Source: an uncultured Cytophagales bacterium | Lineage (GTDB): Bacteria; Bacteroidota; Bacteroidia; Cytophagales; Thermonemataceae | Length of the DNA stretch: 42,099 bases | NCBI GenBank assembly: GCA_937911505.1 | Contig: CALEMF010000066.1 | Location: 1-42,099 of the forward strand | Reading direction: 5' to 3' | Shown: positions 8,655 through 17,593 of the stretch, in pieces | Layout: the number at the start of each line of letters is the position of its first letter | Numbering within the stretch: the stretch's first letter is position 1 | Translations under genes and position numbers: made by a program | Notes under the pieces: generated by a model | Database searches by the model: none | Seen by the model: the letters and a program-made list of their open reading frames with translations, nothing else | Told to the model about the DNA's origin: nothing

Positions 8655-9944
8655 CTACTGGCTGTTATTGGCTAAATTATATACCCCGACGATATCTGCA
8701 CCCGTTACATCAAAGGCTTTTTCAGCACTACCAGTAAGGTCATAACGATAGTAGGCGTTTTCGTTTTCGGTTACCACGGGCAAGTAATAATTGCCTTCGT
8801 ACTCAAATATATCGCGCCTCGTAAATACAGGGACAAAGGGAATGCCCAGAATTGGTGTAACGCTTTTAGCGTTCAAGTCTAGCAGACACCACCGCGCTGA
8901 GGCTGCTGAAAACAAGATGCCTAAAATCTCTTGTTCTTGTGTGGGCGAGAGATTCGCTACCCCACCTGCTTCCATGACAATGTCAATGGCATGTTGAGGT
9001 GTTTCAGCATTGACTCGCGCAATTGCTTTCCCATTCTCTAACACATAAAAATGACTAAAAGTAGGTAGAAAAGTATTCTCAGGATCTAAAACAACGGCGG
9101 GCTCGAAAACGTAATCTGTATCTATCTCGTTACTACCCGCTGGTATTTTATTAATTCTTCCAGGAATACCTGCTCCCTCGTAGTTACCACCATCTGGAAT
9201 GTACAGGTTTCCTTGCTCATCTACATTGCCAAAATGCAAGTAGTTGGTAAAGTTGGAAATATCACTAGTACCGTTTCCATCACGCTGTGTGCTGCCTTCA
9301 AAGCGAGTAGTACCTAGTTCCGCTTGATGTATCACAAAAGAGGAGAAAGGCTCATTACCACCGTCAATGGGGGCAAATACATCGTCTTCTCTGAAGTAAA
9401 ATTGTATATACCGTTGGTCAGCGTCACCAGGTACAAAGCCCTCCGACATGTCGATAGTATTGGTGATCTGAAAAGTAGTAGGGTTGAAGACCGTCAACTG
9501 ATTGGCATTAGCCAAATCCTGAAAAATACCTGTCGTTGCATCTCTTACACTCAACCGAAAAGGGTTTACATCGATGGTTGCAATAAAGCCTACTTCTTCT
9601 AGAGCACCGCCTGCATTGACTACATATTTGGACCAACCATCTGACTGGTCGGGTCTTCTTAAAAACAGTGCACCTTCATATATAGCCCGTGTATCGAAGG
9701 CTGAAAAGTCAGTCCCATCTGAAAGATCAATAGCCTCTGTTGGGAGTTCTTCTACGTACTTTATCAAACTCGAGCCAGAGGCAGTAATACCCACAATTAC
9801 AAACCCCGTCGTTCGGGTGGTGTCGGCAGGTGGTACGTCTGCGGTATTATTATCGTCATTGGTACAGGCGTTAAGTAATAAGACCAAGGTCAGCGAAATA
9901 ATATTTAATAAAGACTTGAATCGAAAGTTAATTTGTGTAGTCAT
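8655..9944 (-). CDS. DUF4374 lipoprotein, paralogue 1 (XusB-like)
   Basis: This 429-residue protein has a lipoprotein signal (LLLNAC, Cys27) followed by NDDNN, the kind of acidic stretch associated with surface export in Bacteroidota. The body carries the DUF4374 pattern: RTTGFVIVGITASGSSLIKYVEELP at the start, then ITVFNPTTFQ-type strands (here LTVFNPTTFQITNTIDMSEG) and a last segment AFDVTGADIVGVYNLANN. The family is predicted to be beta-propeller. To my recollection it includes XusB, which captures ferric siderophores for its TonB receptor. It is the last gene of the operon, 29 bases after the PepSY gene. Two paralogues lie upstream at 12245 and 13613. Confidence 0.85.
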   Translation of the reverse strand: MTTQINFRFKSLLNIISLTLVLLLNACTNDDNNTADVPPADTTRTTGFVIVGITASGSSLIKYVEELPTEAIDLSDGTDFSAFDTRAIYEGALFLRRPDQSDGWSKYVVNAGGALEEVGFIATIDVNPFRLSVRDATTGIFQDLANANQLTVFNPTTFQITNTIDMSEGFVPGDADQRYIQFYFREDDVFAPIDGGNEPFSSFVIHQAELGTTRFEGSTQRDGNGTSDISNFTNYLHFGNVDEQGNLYIPDGGNYEGAGIPGRINKIPAGSNEIDTDYVFEPAVVLDPENTFLPTFSHFYVLENGKAIARVNAETPQHAIDIVMEAGGVANLSPTQEQEILGILFSAASARWCLLDLNAKSVTPILGIPFVPVFTRRDIFEYEGNYYLPVVTENENAYYRYDLTGSAEKAFDVTGADIVGVYNLANNSQ

Positions 9945-9973
9945 CTGATTGAATGTAAAGTATGCTATCTATT

Positions 9974-11638
9974 TTATGTAGGTAATTGACGTTTGACCTG
10001 CATAGTTTGTACTTTCTTGGTGTCGTTTTCAAATGTCTCCAATGCGGTAGGTACATCAGAAGTAGCTTTTACTTTTAGTACTTTCAAGGCAAGTACTAGC
10101 GCAGTAATACCCGTCAGTAGCCAAAAAATATCGACGCAAGCAACTCTTGGAAGTGTTTGCCATACTTGCCAGAACCAGTCATTTGTTACTATACCGTTAG
10201 CGATCGGTATTATCAATGAGAGCATACCACCTAAGAACAAGAAATTCTTATTTAACTTGGCATAGTTATTCCAAAAACTACCCAAAATAGTCAGGGCTAA
10301 CCAGCTTATAAAGAAGATTTGGTTAACGAAGTCTGCTCTTCCTTCCATACTCATAGGGACTAGCTTATTAGCTAAGAAAATAATGGCAAAAGCAGGAAAC
10401 ATACTCAGGCAAATAGCCAAATAAACTTTCGTAACACGATGATGAAAAAGACGTTGCTTTAGGGTATATCTTTTATTATCACGAGCAGTTCGCCAAATCA
10501 TTACTCCGCTAATAATCATTAAGCAGGTAATCATTGATAAAACGAAGTATAAGACTTTGATCATTACGTCTCCAAAGCTGGCAAAGTGCAGCTTCCTAAT
10601 TAAATCCCTCACCGCTTGGCTGTATTCTTTTTTGATTGGTGTGATACTGTATTCTGGCAGAATTTTTCCATCCCGCATATACATCACGGCTGTTCCGTCA
10701 GAGAAAATCCCCTTCTCATCACCTAAATACCAAGTGACAAATGCATCTTCTTTGCCATAATTGGTTAATGAGGCCCTTTTTACATGTAGTGTGGGGTAAG
10801 CTTTTACCACTTGTTTGTATAAAGTAGTGAAAGGAATGTTTTTATCCGTCGTAGGTGCTTCTGGGTTAACTTTGATGGCTAAATCTGGCGATATCTTTTG
10901 ATATACTTGATCGGTATCGCCCCCATATAGCATAAACACTACAGGCGCTAGTATAAGGATAAGTATACCAAAAAAGGCACCCGTAACAGCATACATTATT
11001 TGGAAGGGTAGCCCAATGACCCCGAGTACAGTATGTAGGTTTGTCCAGATGGTTTTCCAGCTACCCTCTGTAATAAAGGCATAGAACTTTGTAAACAGGC
11101 TACGCCAATGAATCAGTAAGCCTGTAATGGTAGCAAATAGAAAAAATACCGCCACCAAGCCAGCAATGTACTGCCCTCGCTGGATGGGGAGTTGTTGAAA
11201 AAAATGTAAAAAGTAGAGGGTGTCAGACAACGTGGTCTTTTCATAAAGCTCGTCTACCTGATAGTTCATTGGAGCAACGTAGGCATAAAACCGACGAGAG
11301 GCAACAGTAGTATCTCCCTGCTTTCCCTCCTCCGTATTGCCTACCAACCTGAAAAAGGGTACCTGCTCCTCTGGAAAATAAACGTAAACTGGTTTAGCCC
11401 AATCTACTCTGTAAAGGCTATCTGTTTTATGGATGGCTTTATGGTAGTCAAAACTTGGATTGACCTGTTGTCGGAAGGCAGGGTTTTCCCATTGTTTTAT
11501 TTCATGTCGAAACAAAGCAAATGCCCCTGCATAGAAAATAACAAACAAGGCAAAGCTAATTACAATACCCGATACGGTATGGGTATGAAATAGTACATTA
11601 TAGGTTCTATTTCCTAGTCCTTTTAGTTTCATGTTCAT
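9974..11638 (-). CDS. PepSY-associated transmembrane protein (XusC-like)
   Basis: This protein of about 554 residues has four or more membrane helices with large periplasmic loops. It starts with YNVLFHTHTVSGIVISFALFVIFYAGAF, the classic first helix of PepSY_TM proteins with paired histidines, and has LLIHWRSLF and LHTVLGVIGLPFQIMYAVTGAFFG further on. Such proteins sit in the inner membrane beside siderophore receptors and are thought to reduce or release iron; PepSY proteins such as FoxB and XusC are examples. The open frame extends to 11716, but the ATG at 11638 avoids overlap with the upstream gene and follows an A/G-rich stretch. A second in-frame ATG lies at 11632. Confidence 0.9.
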   Translation of the reverse strand: MNMKLKGLGNRTYNVLFHTHTVSGIVISFALFVIFYAGAFALFRHEIKQWENPAFRQQVNPSFDYHKAIHKTDSLYRVDWAKPVYVYFPEEQVPFFRLVGNTEEGKQGDTTVASRRFYAYVAPMNYQVDELYEKTTLSDTLYFLHFFQQLPIQRGQYIAGLVAVFFLFATITGLLIHWRSLFTKFYAFITEGSWKTIWTNLHTVLGVIGLPFQIMYAVTGAFFGILILILAPVVFMLYGGDTDQVYQKISPDLAIKVNPEAPTTDKNIPFTTLYKQVVKAYPTLHVKRASLTNYGKEDAFVTWYLGDEKGIFSDGTAVMYMRDGKILPEYSITPIKKEYSQAVRDLIRKLHFASFGDVMIKVLYFVLSMITCLMIISGVMIWRTARDNKRYTLKQRLFHHRVTKVYLAICLSMFPAFAIIFLANKLVPMSMEGRADFVNQIFFISWLALTILGSFWNNYAKLNKNFLFLGGMLSLIIPIANGIVTNDWFWQVWQTLPRVACVDIFWLLTGITALVLALKVLKVKATSDVPTALETFENDTKKVQTMQVKRQLPT

Positions 11639-11652
11639 GATTTTCTTTCTTT

Positions 11653-11928
11653 TTATAAATAAATCACTAAAGCACTCATAAGCGAAATAGCGCCCAATAA
11701 GCACCATACCTGCCACGCCTTATGGATAAAGTAGGTGAGGATCATAAAACCTACCCATACTATAAAAGAGGAGTAAGCTGCTGTCATCAAGGCAGGTGCG
11801 TCGTAAGGCACGCGCTTAATGATTGCTACGTGTAGCAACATCGTTGCTATAAATCCTCCTAGAATCGCAGCGGTTACCTTACTGAATCGCTTCCAGGAGC
11901 CAGACAAGTATTTTTTTTTAGCAGGCAT
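11653..11928 (-). CDS. Small iron-uptake membrane protein, DUF3649-like
   Basis: This is a 91-residue protein with three predicted membrane helices. The pattern fits the DUF3649 'iron transporter' family: a basic start (MPAKKKYLSGSWKRFSKV), then AAILGGFIATMLLHVA, a short polar loop ending in APALMTAAYSSFIVWVGFMILTYFI, and HKAWQVWCLLG. That family is known mainly next to PepSY and siderophore-receptor genes in proteobacteria. It begins one base after the stop of the preceding gene and ends 14 bases before the PepSY gene, so translation is probably coupled. Its biochemical role is unknown; an accessory part in iron handling is inferred from context. Confidence 0.75.
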   Translation of the reverse strand: MPAKKKYLSGSWKRFSKVTAAILGGFIATMLLHVAIIKRVPYDAPALMTAAYSSFIVWVGFMILTYFIHKAWQVWCLLGAISLMSALVIYL

Positions 11929-11929
11929 C

Positions 11930-12235
11930 TTAGAGAATATCTATTATGAATGAAAATACGCCTATTACGCTCCATACATAGAGCCATTTCAGGCTAAACT
12001 TTACAGTAAGCATAAGGGTACAAAGTACCGTCATCCAAGCGATAAGCCAGATAATGAAAGCAGTAGCACCATCATAGTCGAAAGTGAAAAGCCAGAGGGA
12101 AAGCAGGAGTAAGACACCTGCTAACCCTAGCATTGTAGCTTTGTAATCTCTTACCCAAGCAATACCACGCGCTGGAAAATACCGAGAAGTAGTATAAGAT
12201 AATAAGCAGGCTAGAATCAATGCTGTAAGTGCCAT
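11930..12235 (-). CDS. Small membrane protein, DUF3325-like
   Basis: This is a 101-residue hydrophobic protein with three or four helices (MALTALILACLLSYTTSRYF; MLGLAGVLLLLSLWLF; TAFIIWLIAWMTVLCTLMLTV). Length, helix layout and its place beside a DUF3649-like gene and a PepSY gene match DUF3325 proteins of proteobacterial siderophore operons. The family call rests mostly on context plus this layout and is less sure than for its neighbour. It starts nine bases after the stop of the second DUF4374 gene, and its own stop lies one base before the next ATG. Confidence 0.65.
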   Translation of the reverse strand: MALTALILACLLSYTTSRYFPARGIAWVRDYKATMLGLAGVLLLLSLWLFTFDYDGATAFIIWLIAWMTVLCTLMLTVKFSLKWLYVWSVIGVFSFIIDIL

Positions 12236-12244
12236 CGTTGAGCG

Positions 12245-13540
12245 TTAGTTGTTGTTTGACAGATTATAGATGCCACTTATTTCGGCGCCAATCACATCAA
12301 AAGCTTTTGACACTTCTCCTGTGGTGGGATTCCAACGGTAAAAAGCGTTCTCGCCAGAAGCCTGCCTATTGACGTACATATATACTTCACCATCAGCAAT
12401 AAAAGTGGAAGCAAAGCCAAAGATACCTACTGTAGGAACACCCTCTAAACGGGTAACTATTCTAGTCTCTAGATCAAGTTCGCACCAACGCGCCGATTCT
12501 GCACGCGCCAGAATACCAAAAACTTCTTGTAATTGCTCAGGAGAGAGATTATTGACCCCACCTGCATCTGTTACAAAATCTATGGCTTCTTGGGGTGTAA
12601 AAGCATTAACTTTCGCAATCGCTTTTTGCCCACCTACGAGGCTAAATACATTAAAAGCAGGAAGGAAGTTATTTTCAGGATTTAACACAAGGGAAGGCTC
12701 AAATACATAATCTGCATCAATCTCATTACTGCCGGCCGGTATTTTGTTAACACGCCCCGGAACACCAGCACCATCACTACTTCCTGAATCGTTGATGTAC
12801 AAATCTCCTTGTTCGTCTAGTAGCCTTTGCCCAAAGTTATTGACAGTTGTAATGACACTGACTCCATTCCCATCTCGTTGTGTATCTCCCACAAAAGTAT
12901 TGGTACGAAGATTCGCCTGGTGTAAAACGAAAGAAGAAAAGCCTCCTTGCGTATCTGCATTACCTCTGATGGGTGTAAAGACGTCATCACCTCTGAAAAC
13001 AAATCGTTGATAACGCTGATTTACGTCTCCAGGAACAAACCCTTCGCTCATATCAATTGTGTTGGTCACCTGAAAAGTGGTAGGATTGAAAACAGTAATT
13101 TGATTGGGCGTTGCACGGTCGTGCAGAACACCTACTTCAGCATCTCGTACATCAATTCTAAAGGAAGAAGCATCAGTTGCTGGAATAATACCACGTTCCT
13201 CTAATTCACCAGCAGCATTAACCACATATTTAGCAAATCCAGCGGCATTATCAGGTCGTGGCAGAAAAAGTGCCCCATCATACACGCTATTAGGGAAGAA
13301 GTTGGCAAAGTCAGTTCCATCCGAGAGGTCGATAGAGGTAGTGGGTAGTTCTTCAACATACTTTACTAAGCTTGAGCCTGACTCAGTCACCCCTACAATT
13401 ACAAATCCAGTGGTTCGGATGCTGTCGACAGGGGTTACTTCTGCGGTAGCGTCTTCATCGTCGTTACAGGCACTTAATAATAGCACTGCCAATAAAAAGG
13501 TGTTTAAAAAGTATTTGAATCTATAGGGTGTTAGTACCAT
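12245..13540 (-). CDS. DUF4374 lipoprotein, paralogue 2 (XusB-like)
   Basis: This is a 431-residue lipoprotein (LLLSAC then NDDED). It shares the full DUF4374 pattern with the genes at 8655 and 13613: DSIRTTGFVIVGVTESGSSL, a DLSDGTDF block, ITVFNPTTFQVTNTIDMSEG, NKIPAGSNEIDADYVFEP, and a C-terminal SKAFDVIGAEISGIYNLS. The three copies diverge mainly in the loops between these blocks, as expected if they bind different ligands; that is inference. A predicted surface location follows from the acidic run after the lipidated cysteine. It lies 72 bases after paralogue 3 and nine bases before the DUF3325-like gene. Confidence 0.85.
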   Translation of the reverse strand: MVLTPYRFKYFLNTFLLAVLLLSACNDDEDATAEVTPVDSIRTTGFVIVGVTESGSSLVKYVEELPTTSIDLSDGTDFANFFPNSVYDGALFLPRPDNAAGFAKYVVNAAGELEERGIIPATDASSFRIDVRDAEVGVLHDRATPNQITVFNPTTFQVTNTIDMSEGFVPGDVNQRYQRFVFRGDDVFTPIRGNADTQGGFSSFVLHQANLRTNTFVGDTQRDGNGVSVITTVNNFGQRLLDEQGDLYINDSGSSDGAGVPGRVNKIPAGSNEIDADYVFEPSLVLNPENNFLPAFNVFSLVGGQKAIAKVNAFTPQEAIDFVTDAGGVNNLSPEQLQEVFGILARAESARWCELDLETRIVTRLEGVPTVGIFGFASTFIADGEVYMYVNRQASGENAFYRWNPTTGEVSKAFDVIGAEISGIYNLSNNN

Positions 13541-13612
13541 GTTTATTTAATTGTTTATAGGTTATAAAAACACTACCTGCCAGTAGTCTCTTCTGCTCAA
13601 GTAGCGCAACTC

Positions 13613-14911
13613 TCAGTAGTTATTAGCAAGGTTATATCCTGTTGTAATGTTAGCACCTGTCACGTCGAAAGCTTTTTCCGCTACACCTGTATTGGGATTA
13701 TAGCGATAGTAGGCACTTTCTGCACTCGTCTCATTCAGTATAGGTATATAGATTTGCCCTTCATGTTCGAAGGTGACACCCACTGCAAATACACCTGTAG
13801 CAGGGATGTTGTCTATGGGTGTAACGGTTCGCATCGTTAAATCTAGTACACACCACTGGGCGGTCTCAGCTTCTGATAGAATGGCTAGTATTTCTGCAAA
13901 TTGGGCACTTGATAAATTTTCTGCACCACCTGCATTTTCTAAGAAGTCAATGGCTTCCTGTGGTGTCTCATTGTTCACCAACGCCAGGGCTTTTCCATTG
14001 CCAATAAGTCTAAAATGACTCAGATAAGACAAGAATAGATTCTCTGGGTTCAGCACACGAGCAGGTTCAAATACATAATCAGTATCAATCTGAGTACTAC
14101 CCGTAGGGATCTTATTGACCCGCGCGAAAATACCAGCCAGCCCTCCGCCTGCTCTATTACCTGCATCAGCGATATATACATCACCATTGGTATCTACTAC
14201 GTTTTGCCCGATTGTAGTACCGAAAAACTCGACAGGTGTCTCTCCATTCCCCTCTCGTTGTGTCTCACCTACGTAAGTACTAGAAGAGACATCAGCGATG
14301 TGTACAAAAAATGATGGAAATGAAGCGCCGTCGTTTCCGCGTATAGGTGCAAAGAGTTCATCACCCCTAAATACAAAGTTTTGGTATCGCTGGTCGACAC
14401 CCCCTGGAACGGTCGCTTCACTCATATCAATCGTGTTCGTAATTTGGAAAGTAGTTGGGTTAAATACCGTAATGGTTTTGGGCGTAGAGCGATCCTGGAA
14501 TACGCCCACCTCAGCATCTCGTACATCCATTTCAAAGGAACTAGTACCGATCGTCGGAATGACCCCTTCTTCTATCAGTACACCATTCGGATCTACTGTG
14601 TATTTAGAAAAGCCAGCGGCGCCATCGGGTCTTTGTAAAAACAAGGCGTGATTGAAAACAGCATTGGGGCTGAATCTTTGAAAATCGGTTCCATCAGAAA
14701 GATCAATAGTCTCTGTGGGGAGTTCCTCTACGTATTTGACTAAGCTAGACCCAGAGGCGGTGGTGCCTACGAAGACAAATCCAGTCGTTCGTATGCTATC
14801 AGCAGGAAGTACCGCTGTAGTATCGTCGTCATCATCGTTACAGGCATTGAATAATAATCCTAATAAAAGGATACTCAGAAGAGTGGTGCATTTATTTTTG
14901 AAAGAATACAT
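13613..14911 (-). CDS. DUF4374 lipoprotein, paralogue 3 (XusB-like)
   Basis: This is a 432-residue lipoprotein (LLFNAC followed by five aspartates after one Asn, a strong surface-export-like signal). It has the same DUF4374 blocks as its two paralogues, including TASGSSLVKYVEELPTETIDL and ITVFNPTTFQITNTIDMSE. It is the first gene after the TonB receptor, 40 bases downstream, the position XusB holds relative to XusA in Bacteroides. It is therefore the best candidate for the receptor's own partner. The ligand is unknown. Confidence 0.85.
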   Translation of the reverse strand: MYSFKNKCTTLLSILLLGLLFNACNDDDDDTTAVLPADSIRTTGFVFVGTTASGSSLVKYVEELPTETIDLSDGTDFQRFSPNAVFNHALFLQRPDGAAGFSKYTVDPNGVLIEEGVIPTIGTSSFEMDVRDAEVGVFQDRSTPKTITVFNPTTFQITNTIDMSEATVPGGVDQRYQNFVFRGDELFAPIRGNDGASFPSFFVHIADVSSSTYVGETQREGNGETPVEFFGTTIGQNVVDTNGDVYIADAGNRAGGGLAGIFARVNKIPTGSTQIDTDYVFEPARVLNPENLFLSYLSHFRLIGNGKALALVNNETPQEAIDFLENAGGAENLSSAQFAEILAILSEAETAQWCVLDLTMRTVTPIDNIPATGVFAVGVTFEHEGQIYIPILNETSAESAYYRYNPNTGVAEKAFDVTGANITTGYNLANNY

Positions 14912-14951
14912 ATCGCTTGGATTGAAAATGAGTCTGGTTATCTAGTTGCGT

Positions 14952-17408
14952 TTAAAGTGAGTAATTAACCTTAATTTGGTAGTTAATACCTGGTCTTGGG
15001 ATTCTAAAATTATCAAATACCTCTGCATTGAAGACGTTTTGAAGGCTGAAAGAGAAGCTTAAGCCTTCTTCTGGAAGTCGATAGATTAGCCCAGTATTGT
15101 GTACGTTTTGTGCAGGAACAATAAATAGAGGATTAGCGGTGTCTAAATCTTGTACTTCATTGATACTGAACCGATCAATAAAGAAATAATCCCAAAAAAC
15201 CTCTAGTGAGTTAGACGCTTTTAGTACATTCTCTATCGTGTAGCGCGCGCCGAGATTATAAAATAAAAGTGGTTGGTTAGGTACTTGCGCACCGATAGAG
15301 CCTGTTGCAGCCGAGCTGCTAGAGGCAATCTCGCTACTTTGGTAAGTAAAGTTTCCTGAGAGATTCAATTTTTTTACAGGACTAAAGCGCGCTGATAACT
15401 CAATTCCCTCCCCGTCTACTGCTGCTTCGTTTATAAATATGATGTTTTCTGGCCCAAAGGCATCTGGTCGAATTAAATCTTCTCGATTTCTTATAAAGCC
15501 ATCTACTCGTTATAATAATTCTCTACTTCCTGCTAAGGTAGTACTGTACAGTAAACCTACATTAATATTGTTACTCTTTTCGGGCCTGAGCTCAAAATTG
15601 GGTACTATCGAGGCAAAATCACCAAAGATTTCTCTTTCGGTAGGGATACGCACTGCTCGCTCAAAACTAGTCCGTATGAATACTTTTGGATGAAACTGGT
15701 ATTTGAGTGCTAAACCATACCCGTTGTTATTTTCTTGTATTTCCCTGACAGGAAGGACAGTCGCCGTGGTCTGTAGAAAGTCGATGGATTCGGCATTATA
15801 ATCGTAATTCTTGAAGAATACCACCGTGGTAAGCTTTTCCTCAAAAAAATCTGCTGAAAGCTCAGCACCCACAATGTTACGCCTCAATGTGGAAGGAACT
15901 GTATTAGGATCAACGGGCTCCCCCTCTCCTATGTTAATCCCCGGATTAGCAGGATCCCGTCCTTCTATCCTCGTATAGCGAAAAAACTCTGAGAGGGTAA
16001 AGTTTAACCATTTATTAATTTCATACCTTAGTACCAAGCGATGCGAAGTACCTAAGTTTTCACCCTCTCGCAGGATAGGCTCCGCAAAGACTTCCGCGCC
16101 ACTGTTGTTGACAGTTTGGAGTTGCTCTCCGCGCCAATTATAAATGGCTTGTGTACTGTCTCTGATTTGGTCTTGTGCTAGGGATAGTACGCCGTAGTAT
16201 CGTGTGTCTAGTTTCCCTTTAAGAAAGGTTTTACGATAATCTAAGCGCTGGATAAAGGTATTGACATCATATTCAGCTTCACCCACAGCCGTATTAAAAA
16301 TGAAGGCACCTTGTTGGATTTCATCATCGCGACGGGCAAAGGAGCTAGCAAATTCCAACCGATCTACCCAAGAAAGGTCGTAGAGTTTGAAGGCTGCTTC
16401 TGCGTAGGCTGAAATATGCCGATCGTGAAAGCGCCTTGCATTGATAGTTTCTTCTGGCCCAGCTACTATCGTTCCATTAGGCAAGGTACGCTCTGTAACA
16501 CTTCTGATGTTACGCATTTCGAAATCATTATCGGAATAGTTAAAGTAGGCAAGCGCAGCAATACCAAAGTGCTCGGAAATGTTTTTGCTAGCATTGAGCG
16601 TGAAGCGATGAGTATTGAAAGAGCCAAAAGAATAGGAAGTTCTCAAAAAATTATAATCCTTTTTGGCAGGTACTAGGTTGATCCCTCCTGCTAAGGCATC
16701 TGTACCAACGTCGATTGGCATAACACCCTTGTATACGTCGATCCGGTCGATCACATCTACAGGAATGGTATTGAGTTGTATCCCTCCTCCAAATACTTCG
16801 AGAGGAATACCATCAAAATATACGCGTACAGCCTGCCCTGAAAGTCCGTTCAAGTTAATGTTCAAGCTACTGCCCAACCCACCTGTTTGCCTTACGACCA
16901 CCCCTGTAGAAGTTTTAAGTAGCTCTTCAGCACCCATCGCTTGGTCGAGTACAGGCTGGGTACTCAACGAATTAATCGCCATAGGATCCTCGTTGAGCTC
17001 TCTAGAGGCGGTCTTACCTACGATAGTTACATCGTCCAAAGCTGTTTCATTGCTTTGCAATGTAATACTTAACCTATAGTCTTCTTTTATGATAACCTTT
17101 TCCGACCAGACTTTATAGTCAGCAGCATTTACAATGACTGTATATTCTCCTGCAGGAATTTCGTTAAGCGTAAATTGCCCTTGCTCGTTGGTGGTTGTTT
17201 GCTTATTAGTATTTTCCAATCCGATATTCGCATAGGGTATTGGATTGTCGCTAGCATCTGTGATTTTACCAGTAAGTGCAAAAGTAGACTGACCTTTTAC
17301 TATGAAGGGAAGCAGTAAGAGAAGTACGCTCCAAGAAAGTGTATGAAATATACTATTGAGAAAACGAGGCGTCCATTTAAGAATCATATTTAAACTATCA
17401 GTATACAT
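14952..17408 (-). pseudogene. TonB-dependent siderophore receptor, interrupted by an in-frame TAA
   Basis: The frame would encode about 818 residues of an outer-membrane receptor. It has a signal peptide (the start may be the ATG at 17387), a carboxypeptidase-regulatory-like domain (FALTGKITDASDNPIPYAN), a TonB-box-like region near LDDVTIVGK, and a plug with VYFDGIPLEVFGGGIQLNTI. A beta barrel follows, ending in RIPRPGINYQIKVNYSL. A TAA at 15510-15512 (codon 633) splits it into a 632-residue piece and a C-terminal part. The reading frame on both sides is the same and is fully receptor-like (CGA GTA GAT GGC after the stop). Only the stop breaks it. The last open segment seen from an ATG is 14952-15368. 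It heads the DUF4374/PepSY operon. Confidence 0.85.
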
Positions 17409-17439
17409 AATATATTAGTAAGACCTCTGAGCAGTCGGG

Positions 17440-17447
17440 CAAATATA
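17440..17447 (-). promoter_or_regulatory. Putative -7 promoter box of the iron-uptake operon
   Basis: Read on the minus strand, TATATTTG matches TAnnTTTG, 32 bases before the receptor ATG at 17408. A palindrome lies 12 bases upstream. Confidence 0.6.
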
Positions 17448-17459
17448 CTACTTTATTTG

Positions 17460-17474
17460 TATTTAGTCTAAATA
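17460..17474. promoter_or_regulatory. 15-base palindrome TATTTAG-T-CTAAATA, candidate metal-repressor operator
   Basis: This is a perfect 7-1-7 inverted repeat centred on 17467, about where the -33 element of the receptor promoter should lie. The TTTAG...CTAAA half-sites recall operators of DtxR/MntR-type metal repressors. A repressor bound here would block RNA polymerase, fitting an iron-uptake operon. The assignment to a regulator is inference. Confidence 0.5.
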
Positions 17475-17593
17475 AGCGTTACTAAAAATTGGAAAAAGAG
17501 TAAGCTGCTTTTTAGTTAGTTCATAATTAGGTTTTTATTCCCTTCTTGGCCGTTCTAGCAGTCTTGCATAAATGCGTACTGCTTTACCTTATT

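Noticed and set aside
12369..13526. Several plus-strand open frames opposite the DUF4374 genes (for example 12369-12710, 13104-13526, also 14298-14651)
   Set aside because: They recur at the same relative place in each paralogue and mirror its conserved blocks, as shadows of the minus-strand coding sequence would. None has a recognisable start context or domain.
14952..17408. Frameshift in the TonB receptor
   Set aside because: The distance between the two open pieces is a multiple of three and the same frame continues across the TAA, so it is a nonsense codon and not a frameshift.
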